A stretch of 64,000 nucleotides of DNA from Ornithodoros turicata (lineage: Eukaryota; Arthropoda; Arachnida; Ixodida; Argasidae): the NCBI RefSeq assembly GCF_037126465.1, contig NC_088202.1, forward strand, positions 118,806,123-118,870,122, given 5' to 3'. The position numbers and the translations under genes are program-made. How positions within the stretch are numbered: the stretch's first letter is position 1; each line of letters begins with the position of its first letter. Below, piece after piece: positions 1-10,322 of this stretch. The notes beneath the pieces are model-generated. The model ran no database searches. It was not told the DNA's origin and was given only the letters and a program-made list of their open reading frames with translations.

Positions 1-582
1 TCCAAAACGTTGCGCAGCAACAACAACCGCATTGTTTACAAACGGTTTGGCCGATCGTACATTGCGTTCGCCCAGCACGCTTTCGTCTACGGAGCAATAC
101 ATTGAATGCCACCCCTGTGGATATTTGGGTCGGGGGAGGGAGTGACGTCGGACGACGGAATCGGACCAGCCAATCAGCAATGACAGAAAACTCACGTGGC
201 AGCATTTTCTCTGCGCTTCCCCTTGCACGGCACACACACACAAAACATGGCTGCTTTGCTCGAGGTGGAGCGTCTGGAGTTGAGAAGATAATTATGGAAC
301 GTAAATATGAGGGAGTACAATGATGTGACTATACTAGAGTGCGGATTATCACGCAAATGCGCGCTTTTTTTCTGGATATGATTTCGTATCTGGACGATAA
401 AAAAACGCGTTTGCTCTTGGTTTGTGACAGATCAGAGGGTTCTATGGTGCATATAAATGCATGCTTTACGCGTTATGGCGTATGTCGCAGGCAGATCTAT
501 GTATAATGCATATTTTGTCATTTTTGCGGTCAAGTGCTAGAGCTTGCTTCTTTATGACTATGGTGGTGGTGGTGGTTGTGCT
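1..582. other. No gene recognised
   Basis: I see no coding exon, RNA gene or clear transposon here. The short open frames are not similar to anything I recognise. Confidence 0.4.
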
Positions 583-735
583 GAAAGGGCTCGCCGTTGT
601 CGGCCTCACAGAGTTGGGCAACGTCACGACTGACGCCCTGGGGGAATGTGCGTCCTGGGCCGACTTCTAAGGGAACTGTTTCGACATATGTCTGAAATCG
701 TCTCAGGAAAACGTAGGAAAAAGCCCTGCCCTGCA
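583..735 (-). mobile_element. SINE 3' body fragment (Ruka-like family)
   Basis: Read on the minus strand, this matches the body of the SINE at 5895-6200. Shared blocks are a GTTTTCC stretch, a GTCG-ACAGTT block, the CCCAGGACGCA block and a GACGTTGCCCA..GGCCGACAACGGC tail. The tRNA-like head is missing. It is non-coding and moved by LINE machinery. The link to the tick Ruka family is from memory of the family type and was not tested by alignment. Confidence 0.6.
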
Positions 736-1130
736 CAACAGCTGTCGCTGAAATTCGAGTTACAGAACCGTAACCGTCCTGTGATTTTTACCGTTCCCAA
801 GACAGGTGGCGCTCTCATTAGTCTGCACAATGGTGCAGTGCGGAAAGCAAATCATTCAGTTGCATTATTTGTGTATGTGACGCAAGTCTTCTTTGTTGTG
901 GACTCCTGGACGAAAATGGCTTTATTTTACTGTGTGATGCCTACTAAAATGTTCAACTTCTGTCAAATATGCATTCCATGCATTGCTTTTATACCACGAA
1001 GAATTAAAGGCATTGCATATATTGATAGTTTTTACTGCATATTCAGAAGTGTTTTAGTTCATAGTAGCATGCATATTTCAGGGTTGTTTGTTCAGGACTT
1101 TTTAGTGCATATTTATATGCGCTCTAGTCA

Positions 1131-1186
1131 CTGGCGTAGCCAGGGTGGGTTCCGGTTGTTCAAACCCTTCCCCGAAATGGTACCTT
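1131..1186 (+). mobile_element. Possible end of a hAT-type MITE
   Basis: The segment starts CACTGGCGTAGCCAGGGTGG and runs into a GGTTCAAACCC-like block, a terminus type common in arthropod hAT-like MITEs. No matching second end was found, so it may be a truncated remnant. Confidence 0.25.
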
Positions 1187-1286
1187 TGGTAATACATTTA
1201 GCAAAGGGAAACTAGGGAAATCCTCCTCTCCCATGGTCGTCCACGCGCTAGGAAGTGGCAAGAGACAAATGGGATCGATTTGTACA

Positions 1287-1503
1287 TAACAGCAGCGAAG
1301 GCGACAGAAAAACAAAACGACGGACAGGGACTCTCGGACTTCCAATTCTGACATTAAGAGAAAAGTAACCAGAAAAAATATTTTAAAAAATGTCGGTAGT
1401 TTAATCTGTTTTTCTGGTAACTTTTCTCTGAATATCATTACAGGTTGAAAGTTCGAGGTTCCCTGTCCGTCGTTTTGTTTTTCCGTCGCCTTCGCTGCTG
1501 TTA
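1287..1503. repeat. Foldback: about 93 bp inverted repeat
   Basis: The left arm (1287-1377) is nearly the reverse complement of the right arm (1409-1503), with about 31 bp between them. The outer 45 bp of the arms (TAACAGCAGCGAAGGCGAC and onward) differ at one base. The middle is more diverged, and the inner 20 bp (AGAGAAAAGT.ACCAGAAAAA) match again. No coding capacity is seen. This fits a foldback element or an inverted duplication. Confidence 0.8.
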
Positions 1504-1819
1504 GGAAGTAGTAAGTGTATTTTCGCGTTTACGATAATTATTTATATTTATCGGAAGGCTGTGTGAGCCATTCGTCAATTGGCACTGCCAACAAGGAAAG
1601 GAAGTTTTTGCGGGCTTTTAAACCAGCTTTGTCTGAGTGTGTCTTTGTTGACAGTGCGCTCCCTGTGTCTGTCGTCCTTCGTGGTTTTCACGCTTTTCGT
1701 TACAATGGCTGATTACCACCAGGCCTAGCTCGATATGTCTATGTGCCCATCTCAGCTCCAATAATCCGCCGCATGCGGTTGGAAGAGCTCCAGCCCGAAT
1801 TTACCCGAATTTACGCTTC

Positions 1820-2260
1820 TGTCTTCCGATTCGCACGCCGCGTGCCATTCAATCATTAGTGCACTGCCTTCGACTAGACGTCCCTTTCAGCCGTGCCCTG
1901 TTGTTCAAGATGGGAAAGGTAAACTCGCCGAACTGCCTCATGTGTGATCAAGTGCAGAACACTGAACGCATATTAATTAACTGCTCCAGATACAGTGTCC
2001 AACGTAATGACCTCAGAGCCGCATTGGAAAGACTGGACCACCGTCCTCTAGACTTAGTAAAGCTCCTCGGAGAATGGCCTATGGATCTTAGACAGCGTGC
2101 GACAGCTGCTCTAATGCATTTCTTGTGGACATTGCAACGCCTTTTTAGACTTACTGGATTTTCAAGTGCTTTGGAGTAGCCGGGTCTTGTGTTTTGTAGG
2201 AGCCTCCATCTCCATATTTTTCTTTCCTAAGTCCAAGTCCAACTCCAGCTTCGGTTCCTC
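1820..2260 (+). pseudogene. LINE C-terminal zinc-knuckle fragment (RT-RNase H family)
   Basis: The reading resembles the last ~110 residues of the LINE polyprotein at 37808-40300. It has a basic 'HCLRLDVPFSRALLFKMG' lead, a C-x2-C...C zinc-knuckle with the histidine position lost (CLMCDQVQNTERILINC), then 'LERLDHRPLDLVKLLGEW'. A short 3' UTR follows the stop at 2179. RT and RNase H are absent, so this is a 5'-truncated dead copy. At 2207-2240 a stretch resembles the minus strand of the SINE tail seen at 2920. Confidence 0.75.
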
Positions 2261-2797
2261 GCTGCTCACGTTGCGCACGATCCGGTTGAGGCAACGCTGG
2301 CACATTTCCGTCGTGAAATACGGTTCATGCCGCTCCCGACTATGTTCGTAACCACGTGTGTACCGAGTTACAGCGTAGCGAAGAGACTCGTCGATTTCGT
2401 GGCAATGTTTTACGCGATTCGAATTATTGAGGCTATTCCAGGGAAAGAAAACGCACGTTTCGTGGACGTTTTCTTGTGAAAACGTCCTTTCTGTCTTTTA
2501 TACGAAGATGATCGATGGGTTTCACCAAAGTAACGCGTCTGAAGTCACTAATTTCACGTCAGCCACTAAATTATGCGTGGTCTAATCTTTCCATTTCACA
2601 GTATGGTCGGGTCTAGTCTTTCAATATGTATGGCACGTCTTCACAAGGACTAATGAAAAACAAAAGTACGTTTAGAATCTCAGTGGTGAGGGCGGCAGGG
2701 TTAAATTACCTAGGGCTTATCCTTCCGTTAATCCTTGTGCGGAATCGCTTGGCTGTTTTGTCCTGTACATTCTGCAGACTCTGTAATTAAGTGCTAC

Positions 2798-2935
2798 CAT
2801 CTCCCGTGGCATTGTGGTTAGGATGATCGCTTTCCACGGCGAGACTGGGAGGTGACGCTTTTTCGAATCTCCGCGCCGGCTCTGCTGTTGGTTGGTTTTA
2901 AGAAAAAATAAAATGGAGATTTTGGCTTCACTAAT
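2798..2935 (+). mobile_element. tRNA-derived SINE (third family)
   Basis: The head resembles a tRNA, with an A-box-like TGGCATTGTGGTTAGGATG and a B-box-like TTTCGAATCTCC. An A-rich tail follows (TTAAGAAAAAATAAAATGG). A tail of the same type recurs at about 7625-7675 and, reversed, near 2207-2240 and 12025-12055. RNA polymerase III promoter function is inferred from the boxes only. Confidence 0.5.
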
Positions 2936-2989
2936 AGTGTGAGGCCCGCAACTCCACATCACTTGCACCAGTTACTTTGGTGGAAAACT

Positions 2990-3420
2990 CCTGTAATGAT
3001 GATGCCAATAAAGAGGAGGAGGAGGATGGTGATGATGATGCTCATGATGATGATTAGTGGTGGTGGTGATCCCGACAGAAAACAATTGCACACACACACT
3101 GAGATGTCACAGAACGCGCAAACACGCAACACGCAAACAGTCGAACAACAAAACCCACAAAACACGCATAGGCTCAAAACTTGTTGTCTGCATAAATGTC
3201 CCGGAAAATTTTCACTATGGCAGAGAACGCCCGGTGTCTGACACTGTGATTGCAGGGCCCAAGTGCTTTTGAACGGACGGCCGTACACTGCTGCTAGCTC
3301 CGACCGTAGAAGGCGACGAGCTTCAGTGTATTGTACGCAGGACATCAGAATGTGTTGGACATCTTCCACAACACTGCACGTAGAGCAGTTTGGGGAGGCT
3401 GCTTTTCCGATCATGGTGTA
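2990..3420 (-). pseudogene. LINE C-terminal fragment with 3' UTR
   Basis: The minus strand reads 'GKAASPNCSTCSVVEDVQHI', a C-x2-C zinc-knuckle core, then a related continuation in another frame that ends 'FSAIVKIFRDIYADNKF' and a stop, so there is one frameshift. The 3' region has CA-rich and ATC/GGT triplet repeats (about 3007-3070) and an AATAAA-like signal, typical of these elements. Only the last ~75 codons remain. Confidence 0.7.
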
Positions 3421-3434
3421 GAAAGCTACGGCTG

Positions 3435-3655
3435 TATGGGCTGGGCCCTGCTGTCTGAGGTTTTCCCTGGGTTTCCCGGCAGGTTTTCCAGACGAATGTC
3501 GGCACAGTTCCCCCTGAAGTCGACACAGGACGCATACTAACCCCCCTGTCCCCCACTCCTCCCTGCTGTCCTCTCTTCATCTGTCCACGTCTGTACACGA
3601 CATTTCCTTCGCGGTGCAAACGCGGAATTAAAAAAATAAATAAATGCTCCAAATA
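3435..3655 (+). mobile_element. SINE, Ruka-like family
   Basis: It contains the shared GTTTTCCCTGGGTTT, ATGTCGGCACAGTTCC and ACACAGGACGCATA blocks. It ends GCAAACGCGGAATTAAAAAA followed by an A-rich tail. The tRNA-related head is missing or diverged. The same 3' body lies in antisense at 16566-16715 and 17475-17632. Confidence 0.65.
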
Positions 3656-3961
3656 GTGCTAAAAATAATATGAGAAGAAAGAGGACGTGAGGAAGTTAGT
3701 TAGAAACGGAAACGAGAAGAATAGAGTCGCCTGTGTGTGAGAAATGTAAGTTTCATGTGTGGTTTCACCTTGTCACCTCTCGCAAATGAACAAGGCACTT
3801 CCAGCCATTCTGGTAATTAGAAAGTCATGACAGAACAATGTATGTAACTTTTATGTATTACACACGCCCTACACGCACTCACATATACGAGACATCTGCC
3901 AGCTGCCAACCTCAAGGTATATTCCGTCCAGCTTCACGTTTCGTTTCGCTGCGATCGCCAT
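3656..3961. other. No gene recognised
   Basis: Nothing identifiable apart from AT-rich non-coding sequence. Confidence 0.4.
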
Positions 3962-4239
3962 TAATGAGTTTTAGTATAACGTACGGTGTCGCCTTTCCGA
4001 ACGTATGGGATAGCGTGGTGGTTTTGCGCAGTGCCCAAACCTCTGCTTGTGTCTTGCGCATGCGCCGAACCGCAAACGCTATCTCTTACGTACGCAGCGG
4101 CGATAGCGTACGATATGTACCAGCTGTTCTGCACAGCTTTTCCCCACCCTCCTCACATCGAACGCAATGTAAATACGTGAATCTAAAACCGGAACTTGAA
4201 TTGCAATAAATGAAATGAAGTATACTAAAACTCACTATT
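3962..4239. mobile_element. MITE with TGAGTTTTAGTATA inverted ends
   Basis: The left end is ATGAGTTTTAGTATA (3964-3978) and the right end is its reverse complement (TATACTAAAACTCA, 4221-4234). The interior is rich in CpG-containing blocks such as GCGTACG. A fragment of the same family lies at 20275-20369. No transposase is encoded and its superfamily is not assignable. Confidence 0.55.
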
Positions 4240-4782
4240 GAGCGGAACGCGGATAGCGTGCCGGGAAGGCGTTAAACAAAAGACGGTGCAATCGTCTGGC
4301 TCTCGGAAGAAAGCGATGAGTGCAGCTTACTATTGATTTCACACCCGGGAATGCTGTTCTGAGCTCGTACTTTAAGACGCGTGTCCGTTGAACTCAATAG
4401 AGGGTAAATTTTGAAGTGTTAAGGCCATTGATTCTGCAAGTGGAAATAAAATATAGCTAGTGGATTGTCTTCTGAAATAATCTTCATGACTCATGGCTAA
4501 GGTACCGTTGAAGACAATTAGATTAGTTAGGATTAGGGCAGAAGAACACAGATGGTGCTACGTGGTCAGAAAATAATCATGTAATTGGCTTTTTTATTTC
4601 TGTTCTTTCTGGGGAAAACCTTTCACCGGTCAGCGTGCACAACGGACACCGTTAATTTGCGACATCTTAAGAAAAAATCTTCCCAGGAACAGCACCGCAA
4701 AGCGTACCGCACGGCGACTGTTTTACCGGCCGCGCGTTCACAGACACGGCCCACCCGGCGGCGGACCGCGTTATCAAGGGGT
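4240..4782. other. No gene recognised
   Basis: No exon or RNA gene seen. The short frame at 4585-4788 has no recognisable similarity. Confidence 0.4.
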
Positions 4783-4850
4783 CAATGATGAAAGAAGGAA
4801 GTCACTGAAAAGGTTAGCCAGCTGTAGGACTCGAACCCACATCTCAGAAC
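4783..4850 (-). mobile_element. tRNA-like SINE 3' fragment
   Basis: On the minus strand this reads GATGTGGGTTCGAGTCCTAC then AGCTGGCTAACCTTTTCAGT and a TCTTTCATCAT tail. These are the T-arm, acceptor and tail of the tRNA-like unit at 10215-10322. The 5' half of the tRNA part is replaced by other sequence. It shows that the unit at 10.2 kb is a repeated retroelement and not a single-copy tRNA. Confidence 0.7.
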
Positions 4851-5894
4851 ATCAGTTCTTTCATGATCAAGGGGTCCTTCTCCAAATTCTGAAGGACGCG
4901 CTCCCCGTTGCCCCCCTCCACCGCGTATGCGGAGTTGAGCATTTGCGATATGCTACTGAATTCGGCCAACACAACCTCCAGCCATTCGCCATCTGCTTGT
5001 TGATAAAATATACCTGTAGATACCTGTATACATCTAATCTCATTGAATGTGTTATCGAAGTTCTCTCACAGTGAACAGTTGTCCGGACACCCGAAAAATG
5101 GTCACTGAGGATGCATATCGAGAAATGCCTAAACGTTTTCAAGACGCGATAACTATCTCTCAAAATTAACTATTCCATTGTAGCGCTATGCAAGGATATT
5201 TCAAAGTTCAAATATCCTGCTTAGCGCTAGCGAGGGCATGAAGTCGGAGCAAGACAACTGCACTTACGGTACAATGATTATCGATCAGAGTATAAGGCAT
5301 TTTCTGTTAGGAGGAGCTTGATTATGGTGAGTACTCACAAGAAACGCAATTACCTCGTATTAGTAAAGGCATCACTCAAAAATGCGAGCCAAAAAGGTAA
5401 AGACAAAGTACTAGAGGCTATGCAGATATCGATCGCCATATCTCGGCACGTGCTCCATCATTCTTGCGCGTGGGCACGGAAGTGCGGATTACAAATTTAC
5501 TTTAACTTCCTAGGGTCGCTGCAGTGGCAGCGCTGGGTGGTAATTAGCCTTGACTTCCACAAGGATGCTGGCCTTCTAAGGTCGTTCTTCTGTTTTTCGT
5601 TTAATCCCTGTTCTGTGCGTGCAAATTGTTCTACTTGGAGCGAAACGGAAATAAATCTATTGAATGTAACGTACCTGGCCGTCCTTCAAATTAATCCATG
5701 GATGAGATATATACCCCCGATACCAACCAGCGCGAAGAATACATTAAAGTAGCAAGAAGCGTCTCTCTCCATGAAAACAAAACTGCCGTGGAAATGCAGC
5801 GAAAATAGCGGTATCAGGGACACGGGAATGACCGCACTGGCCGCTCTCTATGGCTCTCGCACTGAGCAAATCGTTGCAGGCGATACAGGCCAGC
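4851..5894. other. No gene recognised
   Basis: A 144-codon frame at 5318-5752 has no domain I recognise, and the flanks lack clear splice or promoter support. I treat it as chance. Confidence 0.4.
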
Positions 5895-6205
5895 TCGCGC
5901 GGTTGAGTGGTCAGCGTGCTGGCCATATTATGTCGAGATTTCGAGGTACCCGGGTTCGAATCCCGCTGCCGGCTGGGCTGTCTGGGGTTTTTCCTGGGTT
6001 TTCCTCAGACGCTGTCAGATACATGTCGGCACAGTTTCCTGGGAAGCCAGCCCAGGACGCATATTCCCCCAGAGCGTTAGTCGTAACGTTGCCCACCTCT
6101 GGGAGGCCCGACAACGGCAAGCTCTTTCTCCTACCAAGCTCTACCACCAGCACCAGGCATTTGCTTTCCCTTACATCCCATCCCCACATTAACCCCTGAA
6201 CCTCT
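5895..6205 (+). mobile_element. Full-length-like tRNA-derived SINE (Ruka-like)
   Basis: The head has a tRNA-like start (GGTTGAGTGGTCAGCGTGCT) and a near-perfect B box GGTTCGAATCCCG at 5954-5966. The family body follows: GTTTTTCCTGGGTTTTCC, ATGTCGGCACAG, CCAGGACGCATATTCCCCCA, GACAACGGCAAG, then CACCA-rich sequence. It is the most complete copy in the window and the reference for the fragments at 583-735 and 23090-23170. Such SINEs are polymerase III transcribed and LINE-mobilised. Confidence 0.75.
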
Positions 6206-6689
6206 AGACCTTTCGAATACGGTATGTGACGTGAGCCACCTACATCGTGTCTTACTTCGGAGCTACAGGTACTTCATCAATGCAACATTCCGCCGCTTAC
6301 GTGACTATTCGCCACAATGTCACCACACAAGAAGATTTGCAGTTAGAGAACCATTTACGTAAGAAATAATTAAACACGAAAACTTTCATATTGTTCCGTA
6401 TGAAATAATGGGAGCGGTGAACGCGAGGTGTGCTTTATGGAAAAAAGTGTGGCGTCCAAAATCACATTTCCGAGTAACTCGAATGCACGTGCCCTGGAGA
6501 TGACGACGGCCGGATACGAAGCCATCCTGGCTGAAGGAGAGTAGTGCGAGTCCGCGTAGGGTTTGAGGAGGGAAACTTGCGCTTTTTCTCGGTAACGACA
6601 TCAACGGTCAGGACAGCTTCAGATCTCCGTTCTAATCTTCGCTAGGGAGGGAGACGAAGCAGTGAGTACCTGCTCTGCTCTTCGTTTTT
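6206..6689. other. No gene recognised
   Basis: Nothing identifiable. Confidence 0.4.
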
Positions 6690-7625
6690 AGGTCGAGGGC
6701 AGTACTTTTTCTTTTTTTCTTTTAAATGTGACGTGGGCAAACACTGCGTCTTGTCCCATCCTACAGTTTGCAGTACAAACGGTCAGGAGGGCGAGCATCT
6801 GGTTCCACGGTAGCATCCGATGTCCTGACAATAGTACAGTTGGGAAAAATTGGACACTCGAGACGTGCAGGTGACGTGGTGGTGATGCGCACAAGTGGAG
6901 CTGCAGCATTTGTCCCCAGTGCTGCGACAACAACTTATTGTATACAAGCGCATGCAGCCTGGGTAGCGGAGACGAACAGGTCTGTGGCGCAGCCGACATG
7001 TGTGCTACGTCTTCCCTTCCGATTAGCCGTATCGGAGTCCTAAGCGCATCGACGTTTACATTGTCCACAACGAAAGGGGACGGCCACGGGTTACATGTTG
7101 TCGAAGTAGAACACGTACGAATATTTGACGCAGCTTGCAGCTATTGGCGTAGGCCTACAGCCTCCTGAGCAGTAGAAGGGGATCTTAAGACGATCAGGTG
7201 GAAAACAACTGGCGCATTTCCTTTGACTATACGTTTGATTTTGTCTAGTTCGACCATGGTTGGATCTGCGTGACAACACAGCGTGAGAGTGTCTGCTATG
7301 CACGATGTGAATGCTTCGTCCACCACCTGAAACCTCTGGAACAGCTCGCGCTTAGCGTCAGCGTTTCGGAACGCTGATCTTCCGAAGAGATCCGTAACGC
7401 GAGTGCGAAATAGTGGCCAGGTAGCGACTTCAGTTTCGCGATTTATGAAACACGTGCTTCCAAGACCGCCTAAATAATTGTCCACACCGTCGTGTTTTGT
7501 TGTGTTACCCCATCCGTCAAATTTGCTTACACGCTGGTAAGCGCCCAACCAATCGTCGACGTCTTGTGTGCCCGTTCCTGCAAATGCTGGCGGGTCGTCT
7601 TGACGTGCTGCAGGCAGGGTATAAG
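6690..7625 (-). pseudogene. LTR-retrotransposon gag relic
   Basis: A minus-strand frame (start near 7620, open to 7141) reads 'PAFAGTGTQDVDDWLGAYQR', then 'WGNTTKHDGVDNYLGGLGST', 'EVATWPLFRTRVTDLFGR' and 'VDEAFTSCIADTLTLCC'. This is the layout of the Retrotrans_gag capsid domain (D/W-W-Y ... Y-L-x-G ... F...F). A second degenerate frame (7068-6688) may be the gag C-terminus. No protease, RT or LTR is attached. The frame runs upstream into what looks like a reversed SINE tail at 7625-7675. Assignment to a gypsy- or BEL-type element is open. Confidence 0.6.
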
Positions 7626-7819
7626 GTGCTGCTTGGTTCGGTGTAACGAAAAATAAAATGGAGAATGTGGCGCCCATGAACATTATGAAGAGAACCGGCT
7701 GCTCCATTCCAATTAAATATCCAGGACGGTAAATAAAATGATAGTGAAATGGACTATCGCATCCGGAAAGGTGTGTATGAGACCGACACGGTAATGTTCG
7801 GCATGGTTTCACATGAGAG

Positions 7820-9969
7820 AACTGATGTTCTGAGGCTGGAGCAACATAGGAAGGATAAATACATACAAAGCCTCAATTTGCTTCCTGAAGCTATGGCTGG
7901 TTTCCGGCAAGCGCGGTCCGCGATTGACAATGTCATCGATCTCGTCTCCTCCATCCAGTAAGCAAAGTCTGATGGGCTCCTAACGGCCGCTGTCTTTCTG
8001 AATCTAGCGAGAGCATACGACAGTGTTCTCCATAATGTTGTAGTCGCGTCGCTTCAAGAAGCTGGTGTGGGCGACTGTACCCTTGCCTGGTTGCAAGCCT
8101 TCCTCTCTGACAGGTCTTTGTTTCGTACGCACAGCAGATGGTGACAGTGCCAACTACTTTGTGCATCGTGGAGTTCCACAGGGAAGCGTCTTCAGCCCGC
8201 TCCTGTTTAATGTCATCCTGGCGCATCTCCCTTCTCCTCTGCCCAAGCATACCCATATCACGATCTGTGACGATGACATTTGCATACGGACCTCTGCAGC
8301 GCGCCGTGATGCCATTCAGCGTCGTCTGCAACATGCCTTAGACCTTCTTGTGGCGCATCTTGCTTACCATGGGTTGTCTGTCTCTAGACAGTAGCTATGG
8401 CATTCACGCGCTGCTCCTTCACCAAATACCCCCTACTGCTAGCTGGCTCTAGACTGAACTACGTCTCGCATTATCGGTATCTAGGCATCATCATTGATAG
8501 GGGACTGACATGGTCGCGGTATATCAACTCCCTTTCTGCTAGAGCCCGCATCTACTGTAATGTGCTCCGGCACCTCTGTGGATCCACATGGGGCCCGTCC
8601 GTGCTGACCTCCATTGTGTGCACTGCTCCCTGTTGCTTGGCGTTATGCGCTATAGCCTGCCTGTCCTTTATGGGATCTCCAACATTCACGAGCGGGAGCT
8701 GCTAATATTCAAGCCAGAAGCCTCCGTCTCTGTTTGGGAGCGCCAAAGACAACGGAAACCTTCTCTGTTTTGGCGGAGGCACGCGGGCCATCAGTGCTTA
8801 TTATTCACGATAGTGTCGCCTTACACGCGTACACACGTTATCTTGCCCGCCATCCAGCCCATTACCTCTGTGACATTGCGCAACGTTATCCCGCATCTGC
8901 ATTCGGTCAAGCTATTTGCCGTTTACGAAGCAACATCCCCTCAACCTCAACCTCCGCTCGGACCTCCTTTGCGCCACCCATGTGTACACTTCACTACCCC
9001 ACTGTACAAACGTCAATTCCGGGCCTTAAGAAAAAGAAGGTTGTGCCAACAGTTGTGGCCTGCCAACTGACCTTGTACCACATCTACAGTCACCACCGGC
9101 ATCGAACCCAAATCTACAATGATGCTTCAGTTTCTCTGGTTGGGTCGTCTGCTGCCTTCTGCAACCCAGAGGATGGAGCTGAGTACGGCTTCAAGCTCCC
9201 TCTTATGTCATCTGCTGAGGCCGAGGCATTCGCACTACTGGCCGCTTTGAGACATGTCTCCTCGTGCGCGCCCAGGGCCTGGTCGATCCTCACCGACAGT
9301 AAAGTGGCTCCGAGGCGCTGGCCTCTTACTCTGCTGCAGTCATCAGTTACACCTACACCACGATCATCGCCCTGCACTCTGAACTTGTATCGCTGAGACA
9401 CGAAGTGGTGCTCCAATGGATTCCGAGCCATGTCGGAATTTCAGGCAATGATCGTGCTGACGCTCTTGCTCGAAAAGCCGACGACACTGAGCAACCAACT
9501 GTCTTTCCCCTTGCGCACTCTATGTGACAGCTGAAAATCCGCCGCTTCACTGCCAACCGCACACAGCTCTTTCAGCAACAAGCTATACGAACCAATGCCA
9601 ACTAATGCCTTCCTTAAATCCATTGACCCTTTAATGACATATGCTGTGCCTGGCCGCATCCCGCGCATCGAGGAATCGTTGCTTCATCGGCTGCGGCTGA
9701 ATGTGGCACGAACTCCTGTCTTCCTATTTAAGATGAATCAGCACCCATCACCTCTTTGCCCAACGTGCAACGTAGAAGCCGATGTGCCACACATCCTCAT
9801 TGCCTGCCAGCGGTACGAAGATCACCGATCGAGTCTCCAGCGCCGCCTTGCTCATCTGGGCTACCGAGAGCTTTCCCTCGCGGTGCTACTGGGCCCTACC
9901 CAGCACTCTGAAGTCACGACTGCGCTGACACCATTCCTTCGGGAATCTAAACTCCTGGCCATTCCCTGA
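7820..9969 (+). pseudogene. LINE polyprotein: RT, RNase H and zinc-knuckle tail, degenerate
   Basis: The reading begins within RT ('LLPEAMAGFRQARSAIDNV') and continues through 'GVPQGSVFSPLLFN' (8173 on). The catalytic box is decayed: CDDD at about 8270 replaces YADD. RNase H follows, with IYNDAS, 'MSSAEAEAFALLAAL', ILTDSK and 'VVLQWIPSHVGISGN'. The C-terminal knuckle 'CPTCNVEADVPHILIAC' and a tail reach the stop at 9969. At least four stops or frameshifts (near 7960, 8130, 8395, 9395) make it dead. RNase H after RT places it in the I/R1-type group. The 5' half (ORF1, endonuclease) is absent by truncation. Confidence 0.88.
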
Positions 9970-10170
9970 TACGTCCTATGCGCAACGATTAGTGGAAGGA
10001 GCTGTTTCTTCTGTATTTTTTCATAATTTTCTGTATCCCAGCTGTTTGTACCTTCTTTTGCTTGCTTGTAAGCTTTAGCAAGCCCACATCGTGGCTAACC
10101 TTGCCCTTCTCTTTATTTTACTTTGCATTTAACATATCCCCCCTCCTTCAATTTGCCTAAGAAATTAACG

Positions 10171-10322
10171 ATGGAAGATGGAAGTCACTGAAAAGGTTAG
10201 CGAGCTGTAGGTGTGTTAGCTTAGCTCAATTGGTAGAGCCCTGGACCGGTAATCCAGAAGATGTGGGTTCGAGTCCTACAGCTGGCTAACGTTTTCAGTG
10301 ACTTCCATCTTTCATCATCTTT
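10171..10322 (+). mobile_element. tRNA-like SINE inside an inverted-repeat hairpin
   Basis: Positions 10215-10287 fold as a complete cloverleaf. The acceptor stem is 7 bp with two G-T wobbles, the D stem is GCTC/GAGC, the anticodon stem is CTGGA/TCCAG around CCGGTAA, and the T stem is GTGGG/CCTAC with a TTCGAGT loop. The anticodon would be GGT, but position 33 is C instead of the required T and no matching CCA or terminator is evident, so I call it tRNA-derived and not a tRNA gene. A 40 bp left arm (10171-10210) is the reverse complement of 10276-10315 at 37 of 40 bases, so the acceptor half and SINE tail are duplicated in inverted orientation. Confidence 0.75.

Larger units (their letters stand above)
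7814..10322 (+). mobile_element. LINE insertion with 12 bp target-site duplication
   Basis: The copies of CATGGTTTCACA at 7802-7813 and 10323-10334 are identical and bracket the insertion. In the related element at 56.3 kb the flanks are contiguous (TTCGACGCCGCTGCACAGTC), which gives an empty-site comparison. The insertion holds a 5'-truncated RT-RNase H LINE (see the pseudogene) and ends in a tRNA-like SINE with a TTTCATCATCTTT tail directly against the duplication. LINE and SINE parts therefore sit inside one target duplication. Confidence 0.8.

Noticed and set aside
646..1215. 189-codon plus-strand frame
   Set aside because: It begins inside a reversed SINE and has no domain, so it is a chance frame.
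5318..5752. 144-codon plus-strand frame
   Set aside because: No domain, no splice or promoter context.
10215..10287. Functional tRNA-Thr gene
   Set aside because: C33, rare anticodon, a second dispersed copy and its location at a retrotransposon end argue for a SINE.
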